Assembly (NCBI GenBank): GCA_021229015.1
Contig: CM037784.1
Span: 63,561,258-63,625,257, forward strand
Length of the DNA: 64,000 nt
Reading direction: 5' to 3'
Origin: Solen grandis
Lineage: Eukaryota; Mollusca; Bivalvia; Adapedonta; Solenidae
The notes under the pieces are model-generated. The model did no database searches. It had not been told where the DNA came from and saw only the letters and a list, made by a program, of their open reading frames with translations. This document shows, piece by piece, positions 48,301-58,378 of this stretch; position 1 is the stretch's first letter; each line of letters opens with the position of its first letter. Both the position numbers and the translations under genes were made by a program.

Positions 48301-51300
48301 TGAAGGTCAAATATTTGTTGAAATGTGCAAACACCAAATCATCAAGATTCATGCATTGAGTCTCAGTTCTTGTTGACTAGAGTTGAATCTTTTCATGTTT
48401 ACCAGTTTTCTACAGGCAGTTTCATCAGGTATCATTGACACTTTGGACCAGTGGTAGTGTCCATTTCCTTTGAAGCTGAAGATTTGTTGTTCAGTCCCCA
48501 CTCTGGCTGAAAATCTGTCAATAACTTCCGAGGTGCAAAGTACTGGTCCATCCCAGAAACAGTCAAGAGAAACTTTGCATAAGTTTCCAATTCAACCTAA
48601 AGAAAATTTGTTTAGTATTCAGTTGAGACTGTAATAGTTTTTATTTATCAACTATGTTTGCAGAAGAGTGCTATCACCAGCTTGTAGTTTCCTCATTGAC
48701 CCAAAATATCTAACATGTTTTCAGAGTGGAGTTTAACTAAATTAAGTTTCGAAACTGTCCGTCGGACCAGGTTTTATTCTGTAAGAATGAATCCACAAAG
48801 ATTTGTACGGTATAAACCTGATCAATTTTTAATTAGCATGCTGATTTGAATTGAAATTGCTAACTGTATTATCATTATCTGAGCAATGGGAGATAACTCT
48901 TGGCGACTAGAGTATTTTCAGTGAGTCTTAATGTTTATTGGATTTTTTTTTTGTATCTAATTGTTTATTTTCTTTGCTTTACAAATTTGGAGAAAAAAAA
49001 AGGAAAATATGCTTTCCTGTAATATAATCATGTAGCTATTTATTTTTCCATATATTTCATTCACCATGTTGGTGTTTCCTTTTCCTTCACAGAAACACAT
49101 GAAAGGTTAAATCATCTTCCCAAGCTAGCCCTATATGTAGAATATGTTTAAGAATTATATATTAATTTGCATCAAATTATTTTGTCCATTTATGCATATA
49201 TAATTTTGCAAAGCATTTTATAGTTATATATTCTACTTTATATGCATCTCTATGCTGATTTTTCATTATACATGTAACTTGCTCAAGAAATATGTTTAGT
49301 CTCAGTAAAATCATTTATTTTCACAAGGAACTTATTTTTGTTGTTTTTATGTATGTTTTTTTCCATGAATATCATGTCCATGAAAATCACACATCTATGC
49401 ATCCTGAACTTTTCTAGAACAGGAATTCATAAATATAATCATGTACCCATGAAATTACACATTATAGAAAATCAGCTAAAAATAATTCTAATGAAAATAA
49501 TGATTTTACTGTAGTCTTACACATCATACACATCATCATATTCTGTATATCTCTGAAATATTGTTTCGTAAATAGATAAAGATATGAGCTTACATACAGT
49601 CAGTGTATAGACATCTTTTGATATTATCAGTACTGATAAAATTTACATAATTAATGTTCATGCTAAAAACATTATTTCTCATACAGTATATTAAATGGGA
49701 TATATGTAGGTTATTGGGCAGTGGCTCAAGAATATGAAGGCTCGAGGTAAACCATTGTTTCCTCCCTTGGCTCCTGAGCCTCTCCATGAAATGGTTGAAA
49801 ATGACCCATTGCTAGCCGAAACTCCGGATTCCATAAATGCAGGCTCAACAAATAAATGATACCAGGCCAGATAACCGGTAAATTCCACGGTGATTTTGCA
49901 TGACAAAGCATGATGGCATGATTTGCAAAGGGCATTTGGTATAGCACTGTTGAAATGAAAATAAATGCACTGGCAATTCATAGTTAGCATCATTGGGATA
50001 CAGGGGCATGAAAAGTGGATCCTCTGGATATTTATTTAACACAACTGGGATTTTGGGGCACAGAAATGGGATGCTTTTGCAATTTATTTAGCTTTAGTGG
50101 AAATGTGTCATGAAAATGTACAGTCAGGTTGTTATTCAGCACTAATGGAATGGGATGCACTGGGTTTTGCAATGAAAGGTTTAAAGGAAAAGGGATGCAC
50201 TTGGAAAAGGTTGGGGAATTTTGGTTAATAATGGGGTTTGGGGAAGTAATTTATATTGCACAGATAGATGGAGTGGGCTTGGGTTAAATGCTTGAATATT
50301 GGATGCACTGTCATTTGGGGAAGGAGTAATTTTTAGGAAGGGGAATATATATTCAGCATACATAAGAGTGGGAATAGTGCAATAGAAAATATATGTTTTT
50401 TTTTTAATAATTGATTTAGCAGTGGAAAAAAATAGGCAGTTTGAACATGGGAATGCTGTAACAGCTGATGTTTTGATATAAGGATGAAGTTGCATTCTTT
50501 ATAGTGCCTATAAATATATTTATTTTGGATTTAGGTAGGTATCTTCAGTATAAGGTATTTTCAGGCAAAATTTACGTTGTTTGTATACAAATACTGTACA
50601 TGTAATTAGAAATGCTTAAAATAACTATGACTTCTCTTTTCTTTATGGACTCCAAAGTATATTTTTTCAATATGCATGGAATGTTTATCTTGCTTGCATC
50701 CCAAAACATATCGATTGCATGCAGAAATATGCATATTGTAGTATCAAACATCTCAAGGCATGCATGACTATATTATTGACTTATGCATGATTTCAAACAT
50801 CCATCATCTAAAACAGCAAATATGAAGTGGCTGGATTAATAATGAACTTCCATGCTCTAAAATCTGCAGCTTCTTCCAGGATGTTGGAATTCATACCACA
50901 TGATAATGTAACTCATATGTCTCACAGAGAAAAAAAAAATCTTCCAAATAATTCATATTGTTTAAGAACTCCATTGTTATGTAAAAAGTTCAGTGTCATC
51001 AAGGGTTTAAGGTTTCAAGGTTTTAGTACTAAATACATGACATTTAAGTGATACTCTATTTGTATATTAAAGCAGGTTACTTACATATTTGGCTCATACT
51101 AAGAGATAAGTAAGATATTTCAAAAGGTGGGAGAGAGAGAGCACTCAGAGGGCTGACTGCGAAACTGTTCTATTTCTTTCTATTTCTATGTTCACTCAGA
51201 ATAATTTTGCAATCAGCCCTTGAGTCAAAATGTATAATTTACATGTAATTATGATTTCATATTTATTTCAGCTGCCTGGAAAAACAAGACATAATGTACC

Positions 51301-54300
51301 TAGATGATAAATATATCATAATTGGTTATGCTCTTTCTATTCATGTTATTCCAAAACATTGTTATTTCAGAGACAAATGGGAAAGGCAGTTGATGTGGGA
51401 TAAAACAAAAATCATCCTTACTCATTCTAGCATCAGTGAGCCAGTTTACTTTGTATGTCTCATGTACCATGTTCACATCAGTTCGTATCTACCATATTTC
51501 TCTCTCGTGCACATTAACCCTTATAATGCTAAATTTCTTAATTGGACTTGTCCTTTCAACATTTTAGACTGTACCATTGTTTTTTATGGGGATGCTTGCT
51601 TGAAATTTTGACTGAATAGTGAACAGTGCAGACCATGATAAGACGGTTTAAATGTGCAAGCTGATCTTGGTCTGTAATGATCACAAAGGCAGCCACAGCA
51701 TTGTCTTAAAGGGTTAATAATATAATAATAATAAAATCTAAAATGCAGATTTCTGATTCCAAGTAGATAACTTGATGTTCATAGTAGAAGAAACTAATTG
51801 ACTTTTTTTTTTTACATATAATCAGTTACACATCTACATAATGCAATGAAAAAGCGGTATGTGGATTTAATTTTTAATTTGCACTGCAAGCATCTGATCT
51901 TTTCACCCATTTTTTACAGATACGAGCTTCTGTATCATCTAGATCTGCAAAATACCCTGCTGCCGAGTTTGTGTATGGGCTCGATTCTGTTTTACTACGC
52001 TTTGTGTGGAATCAGGGCCCTAGATATAATTGCAATGGCTCTTTATAATAGTATATACCCAAATTTATTGAATATATTGTAAAATGTTTTGTAAAAGACA
52101 CCCATTTATATATACCCCCTTCACAATGTAAAGTGAGGATATATAGGAATATGCAAGTTGTCATGTCCCACTGCATCCTGTCCTATTGCATCAAATTTTA
52201 GAAGAAGATTTCATACAAATTACACAAGTAAAGTGGGTGTAATTGGGTATTTTTCACCATCAGTGATTCCTCTAGTAGTTCTTACCCCATACAAGCCTTA
52301 ACCTTTCACCTCATGAAAATTCATGTACAAATTTATGAATATCAATTAATTGAACTTAAACAATGTTTTTTTTTTAAAATGCAGACTTGTGTAATATTGT
52401 ATGAACAAACAAAGGAGAACCTATCAGGAGCTGTCTGATCTGGACCTTCTGTTTCCCAAGGCATCAGAATGTATCTAAAACAGGTAAAGGGTTAAAGGGT
52501 TAAACAAAGTGTCTTCTGTTTCGTTAAAAACTTAATTATCCATGTAGGCTCGTCTATATAGCATGTATGATCCAAGTAAAATTAAATTGAGGTGAAGTGA
52601 CAAAGCCTTCATTATGATTTTATATTCTTTAATTGAATGAAGTGTTTTTTTATATTGTCTAGGGCCCTGAGAGAGTGAGGTGAAGTGTGCTAGTTGATTT
52701 GATAAGGCAGCATCAAACCTCTGTGTTTCCTTGTACTTGTATTACTTTGCAACTTAAGACTTGTTTGCACTTAGGTATTTGTATTACAAATTAGCAAACA
52801 TGTTTATTTAAGTACTATATACATGTACTTGTAAGACTTAAAAAGACAAACATGGATAGAGAAAATTTAAGATGAAAAAGTTAAAGGAAGAGTTAAGTGA
52901 GAATTGGTTGAATTTTTAAGTACATATATCTAGCATGAATTTCACCTCCAATACTTTGTGCAAAGTTATTTCTAAAGCTTAAATATTTTGAAACAAATTC
53001 TATCATTCACTTTATACCAAATATGTAACACTGTTAGTTAAGAAATGAAGTTTTTATTAGGGAAACAAAAACAACAAAATTTATTCCCAAGTATTTAAGA
53101 ATCACTGAGCACAAAGTTTTGTTGATTTTTTTGTTCCTTTCAATATTTCACAGCTTAAGTTTGTGAAGAATTCACAGTTTATGGATGCATTTCCATATAA
53201 GAGGGTTAATTAGTTCTGTGAGCAGTGAGTTAACTTTATCAGGCATTTTCACTGTTTGTGAGCTTTCTGCCAAAGTTTTGAGGAATTAAAGTGAAAGTAG
53301 GTAAGCTTACTGTCATATGTGATGTGCATTCACTGCTCATTAAGCTCACATGCTATGACTGCCCATTGTCTCGGGTATTTTTATTATTTGTGAGTTTTTC
53401 TATTTCATGTGTATTGATAGTAAGCTATATTCATATTCAATCTGAGCTTACTGTCATCCATGATAGGGTTTCACTGCAAGTAAATCTTGCCATATGTGTC
53501 AGAGATGATTTCACAGCATACTTATCAAATCACTTCTTTTATTGACAATCACGATTTCCATTATTCATTCACTTATTATAATTCATTTATCATTTGCAAA
53601 AAGTAAGTTTCATTTTCAAAATACTTAATGGCATTTTCTCTCATCACTATTAAGAGTAACTGACTATCAGTTTTGTTTATTAGAATAGATACATTTACTT
53701 AGGTGCACTTATCAACAGTGTTCAGGGGTGATCAGTAATAATAAACTTGCTTTTTTTTTCAAGATAAACTTATGTTTTTGTTTTGTTTTTATGATTTCAT
53801 CATAGACCCTATAGCTTTGGGTATGTGAAATTCCATTGTCAGATACCCTGATTATGGCTGCCTTTTACGGTTCACCATGTCAGTCAACTGTGGGATGCTC
53901 TATTCTAGAAATATCACATAGCTAGAACTAAAGTGGCCATTTTTGTTGAATTTTCAGTCAGAAAAGATAGCACAATTAGACTATAAGAAATGGTATAAAA
54001 TAATATATAACCTATTAGACATTTATTTTGTACTTAAATTACAGGTTACTGCCACCATATTGGTTTAGGACTGAGATGTGTATATTCTATACTGTTATGA
54101 AAATGTCTTTTATATTTTCAATAAACTGACACAGGAATTTCAGGTCTTCGCCTAAATGACTCAAAGTTATTGACCTGGTTACTGCAGCTATGTCATCCAT
54201 GTCTGACTTGTTGCCTTTTCTCTCATTTAGTTGAACCAGAGACTGAAGTCAGCCTAGATCAGTGAGTTTGTTAGCTGTGATTCAGTAGTTGTATCCATGA

Positions 54301-57300
54301 AATTGTCGCATTTGTTAATTGTGCCAGTGTTTAAGCTGTGGTAGCGTTTTGTGTTTTCTCATAATATATTAGAAGTTGGGGGATTTTTATTTAAATTTTT
54401 TTAACATTTTGTTTATTGTTTATGAGTCCATGAATTGTGGATGGCATATAGCGTTGTCTTTGTGTCTGTTATAATTTTTGTGTATTATTTGTAGATAATA
54501 ATTTCTTTAATTTTATACCTCTTTTAATCATAAATCATATGAACACACTATAGATAAATGACTGTAGACTTAAACCATCATCATTCTTTTTTTTTTTTCA
54601 TAATGCAAAACAAAATGTTTCAATCAATTGTGTTTTGAAAAAATAATTTAACTAATATAAATACACCATTTAATTACTTTTTTCAATTTAGACCTTTGAA
54701 ATGCATGATAATGGTATCTGCAATAAATTGTTGTGAGAGTTGGAAAAAGTTCTGTTTGTATGAAAATGATAAACAAGTGTGTTTGCATATTTTCATATTT
54801 ATTGTTTTGGTCATCATTGTACACTTGTCATTGTTTAACTGCTTGTATGATGATGGGTGATCCAATATTTTTATCCATTAAGCATTTTGTGTCTATCATT
54901 ATATCTTAACTTTATGTTAAGTTTACATCAGCCTAATGTACATATGATAATAACGTAGCATGATCAAGCAATCATTGTAAGGATTGCAGTCTAGTAGTAG
55001 CTATATGCATTTCCATTCTGATTCATTTTATTTGAAATATATCTCTCTATGCTAAATATTTACAATCATGTAAATATGCATTCATCATTTGCAATTCATT
55101 AAATATGACATATATTAAATATCTGAATTGACAATTCATGCTAAATATTATGACAATTCATGTAAAATATGACAATTCATGTTAAATTTCATGTCATTTC
55201 ATTTAAAATATGACAATTCATGTTAAATTTCATGAGAATTCATTTAAAATATGACAATTCATGTAAAATATAAACAATTCATGCTAAATATTATGACAAT
55301 TTATGTAAAATATGATAATTCATGTTAAATATCATGCCAATTCATATGACATGAAATATAATGACAGTTCATATGACATGAAATATAATGATAATTCATG
55401 TTAAATATCAATTCATGATAAGTATCATGAATTTCATGTTAAATTTCTAAATTCACATTAAAAAAGCATCAATTTTTTTTGTCATGAAAATTTATGATAA
55501 ATACCATGACAATAAATTTAAAATTTGCATGTCAGTTTTGATAAGAATTATGATTTCTATGTCTTGGCCAGCTCAGGAGTAATAGTTTGAACTTCTTTTG
55601 TATTAATAGTCTTTCATATTGGTACTGGTATAACTTCAAATTAATTTATTTGCTCAGTGGCTAGATGATATTAACTTCTTGTGGTGTCATGCCATTTGTT
55701 TTGGGTATGATAATGCAATATGTAAGACTAATTGGAATGGTTAAGGTGTCATTCTGATTACTCTGGGTGTGATTCAGAAGTTGATATTGGATAATCAATT
55801 TTGTTAGGTTAAATGCCATTTACCTACAGTATGATGCCACTGGTTATCAGCATGTTAACCAGGTTGCCAAACTATTTTTGGCAAATTTGGAAATGCTAAT
55901 TTCAGTGTTTCTTTTAAATTAAAAGAAACAAAATAAACATTCACAACGAACTTATAATGTCAAAGGCATTTAGTAGATTAATTAATTCAGTTTGCATAGG
56001 TCAAATCTTTTATTTTGATGTAGATGTAGCTCTATTTTGGTCATTATGTATACATGTACATGTATTATGTAGCATTTTGCTTAAGCCATGTGTTTGTTTT
56101 ATTGCTTCATGTTGCAGTAACCCTGTTTAAGCTTCTTGGTTTATATTGCATGGTGTTGCTATATGACAATTATATAAACCATGTGTGTTTGGCTCTGACT
56201 TTACAACCTCTGCTAAGTTGTTTTGGTTAAAGCCCAGAAATTTTAAGCTCTGACCTAAATATCATGCTTAACCCTTTCCCTCATAGAGGACACCATGAAA
56301 AGACCTATGCGAACAGCATAAAACCAGATCAGCCTGCGAGTAACTCGCAGGCTGATCAGGTTTTATGCTGTTCGCTGCTCCTCAGTGGTCTTGAAATGAG
56401 GATTTTGTAATTAAATTTGGTAAGGTTTAACTGTGGTTTTCTGCAGATCAGGCTTTATGTGGTACCTACTGAGTGCGTCAAAATGAGTCTATATGAGGGA
56501 AAGGGTTAAATCAGTATTAAACATCATCAGGTGGTCATATTATGTACTTTAAGTACTATCACATAATTTATTATACTTATTATAATGAAAAGGTTATCTC
56601 CATTAGCAGAGGTTTTCTTTCTTTGAGTGCTGTATATTATATAATAACATGATTGTCTTTTATATTTCACTTTATTCTGTTGAAAAACATTTTATGGTAG
56701 TCAGACCTGTGTTAAGGAGCCAGTCATAGTAATTACCATACCGTTATATATTAATATATTATTTTGGGAAAAACAAATTTGGCTGCTTAAAGTAGGTTGG
56801 CTGCTTCTTTCAGGAGACTCCTAACAGAGGTTTAACAGCATGCACAGTATATGTAATGCTTAATCAAATTCCAATAATTTTATACATATGTAAGTTTGCC
56901 TGTGTCATGTTGAAACAGATTTTATAATCTTAAAAGGTAAAATTTGTTTGACAAAATTTCTAATTTTATAAACTCCATAAATGGATTTAAACTTTAGAAA
57001 ATAGAATATTGATGATATGAAATTTTTTTGGGGTTTTAAATTGTCATTAACTTTAAATTTTTATTTTGAATGTTTTTAAAAGGCTTGCAATTTTATCTAT
57101 AACATTCACATCCTAAAGAAAAATAATGATTGCTTCATTAATTACCACTCAGTTTTTGACTTTAAATGAAAGAATGATCCCCCCAAAACAGGGCTTTTAT
57201 GATTTACATAATTATATATATATATTTCTTTTTTAAAGAAACTTGTAAAACATTACCATTTAAGTTGGTGATGTAATAATTATTCAATATATATATGATT

Positions 57301-57489
57301 AAAGGGTTCCAAAATGGTGCTGGCAAACCCCAAGGTGGCTTACTGTATATTAATCTATTACAGGTGGGCACAGTTAACCCACTAGGAGCTGAAGACAGAG
57401 TCAAAGTTCATCCTGTCACGAAGAATGTGTATATGCCGCGTAAAATGTTCCCTGTTGACCAGTATGACAAAACAGCCACAAATGCATGA
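33300..57489 (+). CDS. Coiled-coil protein of unknown family, nine exons plus alternative ends
   Basis: Nine exons (33300, 35126, 42531, 43586, 44951, 45835, 46422, 47315, 47859) with GT/AG borders and fully compatible phases encode a 340-residue common part. With the last terminal exon (57364-57489) the protein is 381 residues. The N-terminus is short and acidic (EDEEDINIEETEKQVE). Strong heptads follow at about residues 25-95, then a basic/proline linker (GRKSGEKRKPLAPEEQ). Long coils cover about 103-205, a non-coiled segment 208-235 (EHLPPVPDDKLPANQ), and coils from 236 to 340. There is no signal peptide or membrane helix. It looks like a cytoskeletal or centrosome/cilium-type scaffold, but that is inference; I do not recognise the family. 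The ATG at 33300 has A at -3 and G at +4. Confidence 0.85.
35126..35173 (+). CDS. Coiled-coil gene, exon 2 (acidic)
   Basis: The acceptor 'aaataaatatacag' and donor GTAAAT enclose 16 codons in phase 0, EDEEDINIEETEKQVE. It is short, but it matches the phases and has coding-like composition against an AT-rich background. Confidence 0.75.
35363..35780 (+). repeat. Bivalve-type tandem repeat, two diverged copies
   Basis: Two units of roughly 160-170 bp share 'ctcaaacttggtatggttgt / ctcagtcttggtatggttgt', 'ttggggt' and 'aaggtcacaaggtcac/tatgtcaa'. They lie in intron 2 of the coiled-coil gene. Confidence 0.75.
36540..36610 (+). repeat. tRNA-like SINE head
   Basis: A 'taagtcagtagagcactcgc' box A-type stretch is followed by 'aggttcaagttccag' (box B-like). 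A similar head is at 37625-37690. Confidence 0.5.
36640..36995 (+). repeat. Bivalve-type tandem repeat, two well-conserved copies
   Basis: Units starting near 36702 and 36850 (about 148 bp apart) share long identical blocks: 'cttcatagggtgattggtca', 'ctagtagatgacccctattg' and 'ggtcacttggtcaaaggtca'. The 5' lead 'gaagaagaagaggcatatta' looks like an element terminus. Confidence 0.85.
37190..37595 (+). repeat. Direct repeat pair with tRNA-like heads
   Basis: About 37190-37345 and 37450-37595 align: 'gtagtaga', 'tataaaatgg', 'actatcttgcca', 'agagtgt.tgatttgcatac', 'cagtaggattttact'. Each contains a box B-like 'gagtttgattcc / aagttcgatttc'. They are two copies of one SINE-like element inserted in tandem. 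Confidence 0.7.
39411..39540. mobile_element. TTAA-flanked MITE (internally deleted copy)
   Basis: It begins TTAACCCTTTCCCTCATAGA and ends TATATGAGGGAAAGGGTTAA. It shares 'gatcaggctttatgtg', 'gagtgcgtcaaaatgagtc' and both termini with 56270-56510 but lacks the central palindrome. The TTAA borders and CCCTTT ends resemble piggyBac-type elements. Confidence 0.8.
40860..41560 (+). repeat. 168-bp satellite-like array, four copies
   Basis: Starts of 'gtccgg.ctatttctcagg' lie at 40921, 41088, 41256 and 41424, giving a 167-168 bp period. Units contain 'tttatgggaagctttat', 'gcgcatatcgtc' and 'cagagttatggccc'. The array is in intron 2 of the coiled-coil gene. Its lead 'gctcaccgaaggtgacgcat' looks like an element head. 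Confidence 0.9.
42531..42686 (+). CDS. Coiled-coil gene, exon 3
   Basis: The acceptor 'tttcctctcccccag' is very strong and the donor is GTGAGT. Fifty-two codons in phase 0 show a clear heptad pattern (LQESLNEFE..., LEVLEKQLQDAMQNIKK). It is GC-richer than its surroundings. Confidence 0.9.
43586..43656 (+). CDS. Coiled-coil gene, exon 4
   Basis: The acceptor 'tatgttttcag' and donor GTCAGT enclose 71 bases: LEKEMQEAQNGINEKLGRK and on to a split Arg codon finished by exon 5. The donor has C at +3, which is weaker than the others. Confidence 0.82.
43995..44640 (+). repeat. Tandem repeat of about 150-170 bp units, about four copies
   Basis: Units recur around 'agcataacattgcatgg', 'agcataacttcaacactg', 'agcataatttcaacactc' and 'gcataacttcaatactg', with 'cttggatcat' and 'ttatgaggtgtagaagtgca'. 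Copies are diverged. The lead 'gacacatagggatcactttg' recurs near 46946, 48084 and 44655, which marks a dispersed element head. Confidence 0.75.
44951..45180 (+). CDS. Coiled-coil gene, exon 5
   Basis: The acceptor 'tttattcattccacag' and donor GTGAGT enclose 230 bases. The coding begins KPLAPEEQEMAYELKSQ and ends ERKAKE plus one base. Extended helix-forming, charge-rich sequence is seen throughout. Confidence 0.92.
45285..45590 (+). repeat. tRNA-derived SINE, family B
   Basis: It lies in intron 5 of the coiled-coil gene. The body 'aggcactcagcatataaggg', 'ggttgacctggtgtcagg', 'gggtgtggtatcatgcca' and the end 'ttggacattaaacccaa' with a CAAA tail match the other family B copies. Confidence 0.8.
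45835..46043 (+). CDS. Coiled-coil gene, exon 6
   Basis: The acceptor 'tttattctcag' and donor GTACAT enclose 209 bases. A coil (DKNLKDMKDELARSQ...) breaks into a proline-containing linker and then RINDIIRKNE, where the coil restarts. Confidence 0.9.
46185..46375 (+). repeat. ATC/CAT trinucleotide microsatellite
   Basis: Interrupted (ATC)n with CAGCAGCAGC and 'gtagcaaca' interruptions lies in intron 6 of the coiled-coil gene. The repeat keeps a frame open but has no splice support. Confidence 0.9.
46422..46535 (+). CDS. Coiled-coil gene, exon 7
   Basis: The acceptor 'ccttttctgattag' and donor GTAGGG enclose 38 codons in phase 0, VLVEENADQKREIRRLKEEN and on to MGDRDQML. It is a typical parallel-coil sequence. 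Confidence 0.9.
47315..47383 (+). CDS. Coiled-coil gene, exon 8
   Basis: The acceptor 'atttctttattcag' and donor GTAAAA enclose 23 codons in phase 0 (HKLETSESNRRNLLKRLEKE, then KGQ). Confidence 0.88.
47859..47957 (+). CDS. Coiled-coil gene, exon 9 (last common exon)
   Basis: The acceptor 'ccatttctatttttag' and donor GTACAA enclose 33 codons in phase 0, HQQLSRSLTRQASDWILLKK and on to FDEEYRWSQ. It ends on a codon boundary, so any phase-0 terminal exon can follow. Confidence 0.9.
48440..48605 (+). repeat. tRNA-derived SINE, family C
   Basis: The body 'gcaaagtactggtccatccc' and the end 'aagtttccaattcaacc' match 26210-26395. The head is degraded. Confidence 0.6.
49722..49859 (+). CDS. Alternative terminal exon A of the coiled-coil gene
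   Basis: The acceptor 'aggttattgggcag' is followed by 45 open codons in phase 0 and TGA. The tail is proline-rich and acidic: WLKNMKARGKPLFPPLAP..., then EMVENDPLLAETPDSINAG. AATAAA follows at 49960-49965, 100 bases after the stop. The acceptor tract is only moderate, but composition, phase and signal together are unlikely by chance. It would give a 385-residue protein. Confidence 0.6.
   Translation, partial: WLKNMKARGKPLFPPLAPEPLHEMVENDPLLAETPDSINAGSTNK
49960..49965 (+). promoter_or_regulatory. Polyadenylation signal for terminal exon A
   Basis: AATAAA lies 100 bases after the TGA of exon A, followed by an AT-rich stretch. Its position supports exon A being a genuine 3' end. Confidence 0.4.
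51516..51720. mobile_element. TTAA-flanked MITE-like element
   Basis: It begins TTAACCCTTATAATGCTAAA and ends TCTTAAAGGGTTAA. The ends pair over about 10 bases and the length, about 205 bp, resembles the other TTAA elements. The interior contains 'cagaccatgataaga', distinct from the 39.4/56.3 kb family. Confidence 0.6.
54231..54257 (+). CDS. Alternative terminal exon B of the coiled-coil gene (very short)
   Basis: A very good polypyrimidine tract and acceptor (ttgccttttctctcatttag) precede eight codons and TAG in phase 0: LNQRLKSA. The residues extend the coil naturally after ...RWSQ. AATAAA occurs at 54722-54727. The shortness makes chance quite possible. Confidence 0.35.
   Translation: MNQRLKSA
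55075..55540. repeat. Degenerate AT-rich short repeat ('gacaattcatg')
   Basis: Many irregular copies of 'atgacaattcatg(t)taaat' at variable spacing. It lies in the last intron of the coiled-coil gene. Confidence 0.85.
56270..56510. mobile_element. TTAA-flanked MITE with internal palindrome
   Basis: The ends TTAACCCTTTCCCTCATAGA and TATATGAGGGAAAGGGTTAA form inverted termini of about 20 bases. An internal near-perfect palindrome at about 56309-56377 ('gcgaacagcataaaacc' ... 'ggttttatgctgttcgc') is centred on 'gcgagtaactcgc'. It is the full-length relative of 39411-39540. Confidence 0.85.
56698..56836. mobile_element. MITE-like element related to 25816-25960
   Basis: It starts CAGACCTGTGTTAAGGAGCC and ends 'ctaacagaggtttaaca'. 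The termini are imperfect inverted copies and share the 'cctgtgttaag' / 'ggtttaac' words with the 25.8-kb element. Confidence 0.45.
57364..57489 (+). CDS. Terminal exon C of the coiled-coil gene
   Basis: The acceptor 'aatctattacag' is followed by 41 codons and TGA in phase 0. The tail VGTVNPLGAEDRVKVHPVTK and the following VYMPRKMFPVDQYDK is not coiled and has clear coding composition. AATAAA lies at 57842-57847. Confidence 0.8.
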   Translation: MGTVNPLGAEDRVKVHPVTKNVYMPRKMFPVDQYDKTATNA

Positions 57490-57841
57490 AATTGAATATT
57501 TTTGTTTTAATTTGTGGTTTGAATTATGACTTTGTATCGCACTGTATGTGACTATCTGTAGTAAACCCTGGATATTTTGGGGAAAATTGTATGGTTATGA
57601 CGAATTCTTGTGCCTTTGTTAGTCTCTCTCATTAAAACCCGTCCCTTTTTTTTGAAAATACTTTTTTTATCATTTATGTTTAAAAAGAATTTTCATATAC
57701 AATGTTGATCCATCACTATGCATTTATTATAATGCTATTACCTGTAGGAAACATCAAATGAATCCCAAATTTTAAATTTGTATATTTTGTTATCAGTTAC
57801 ATAATTGTCCAATATAAAACCGCATCTTGGCTTGAATGTGA

Positions 57842-57847
57842 AATAAA
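57842..57847 (+). promoter_or_regulatory. Polyadenylation signal for terminal exon C
   Basis: AATAAA lies 353 bases downstream of the stop of the last exon of the coiled-coil gene. Confidence 0.45.
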
Positions 57848-58378
57848 ATCTGTAAAATTGTATTTTTGTTTAAATGAGTTCATAAAAAGCAAATTTTTAT
57901 TAGCATTTTCATAGTAAATAAGAAGATCAAGATTAGATAGAAATTGAAAAAATAAAATAAAAAGAATGCTGTTGACTGTTTTTATTAAACAGAGATAAGT
58001 AAAGAATTCAAACTTATGTATTTTGCAATAATCTGACAGGGTAGACTTTTCATGGTCCTTGATATTGAAGGAAACAGTAGTTGCAATAGAAAAACCACAC
58101 TCAACTGGTGACCAAATACACTTTCATATACAACAACAGATATTTCAATATATAATTGAACATTTATTATGTCTTTATAATTTACCTAGATACTATCCTG
58201 TGTAGTTTTTCCAATTTTTATCATAGATTTATTAGAAATTCTTTAGGGAATGTGACATAATGTGAAAACATTTCACATTAAACAAATAGAACCAAATACC
58301 TTCATTTCATTTCCAAGGTATAAAAGGGTTATTTCTTATCATTTCTTGCAGACATTTGGTGATTTCTGACCATTTGTT

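Larger units (their letters stand above)
47958..57363 (+). other. Last intron of the coiled-coil gene (9.4 kb)
   Basis: It contains candidate terminal exons A and B, a SINE (48440-48605), two TTAA-type MITEs (51517, 56270), an AT-rich short repeat (55075-55540) and a MITE-like piece (56698-56836). No other exon could be supported. Confidence 0.6.

Noticed and set aside
51364..51396. Phase-0 frame RQMGKAVDVG after an acceptor, as another terminal exon of the coiled-coil gene
   Set aside because: The pyrimidine tract is weak, the frame is only ten codons and nothing else supports it. A similar short frame follows the acceptor at 51270.
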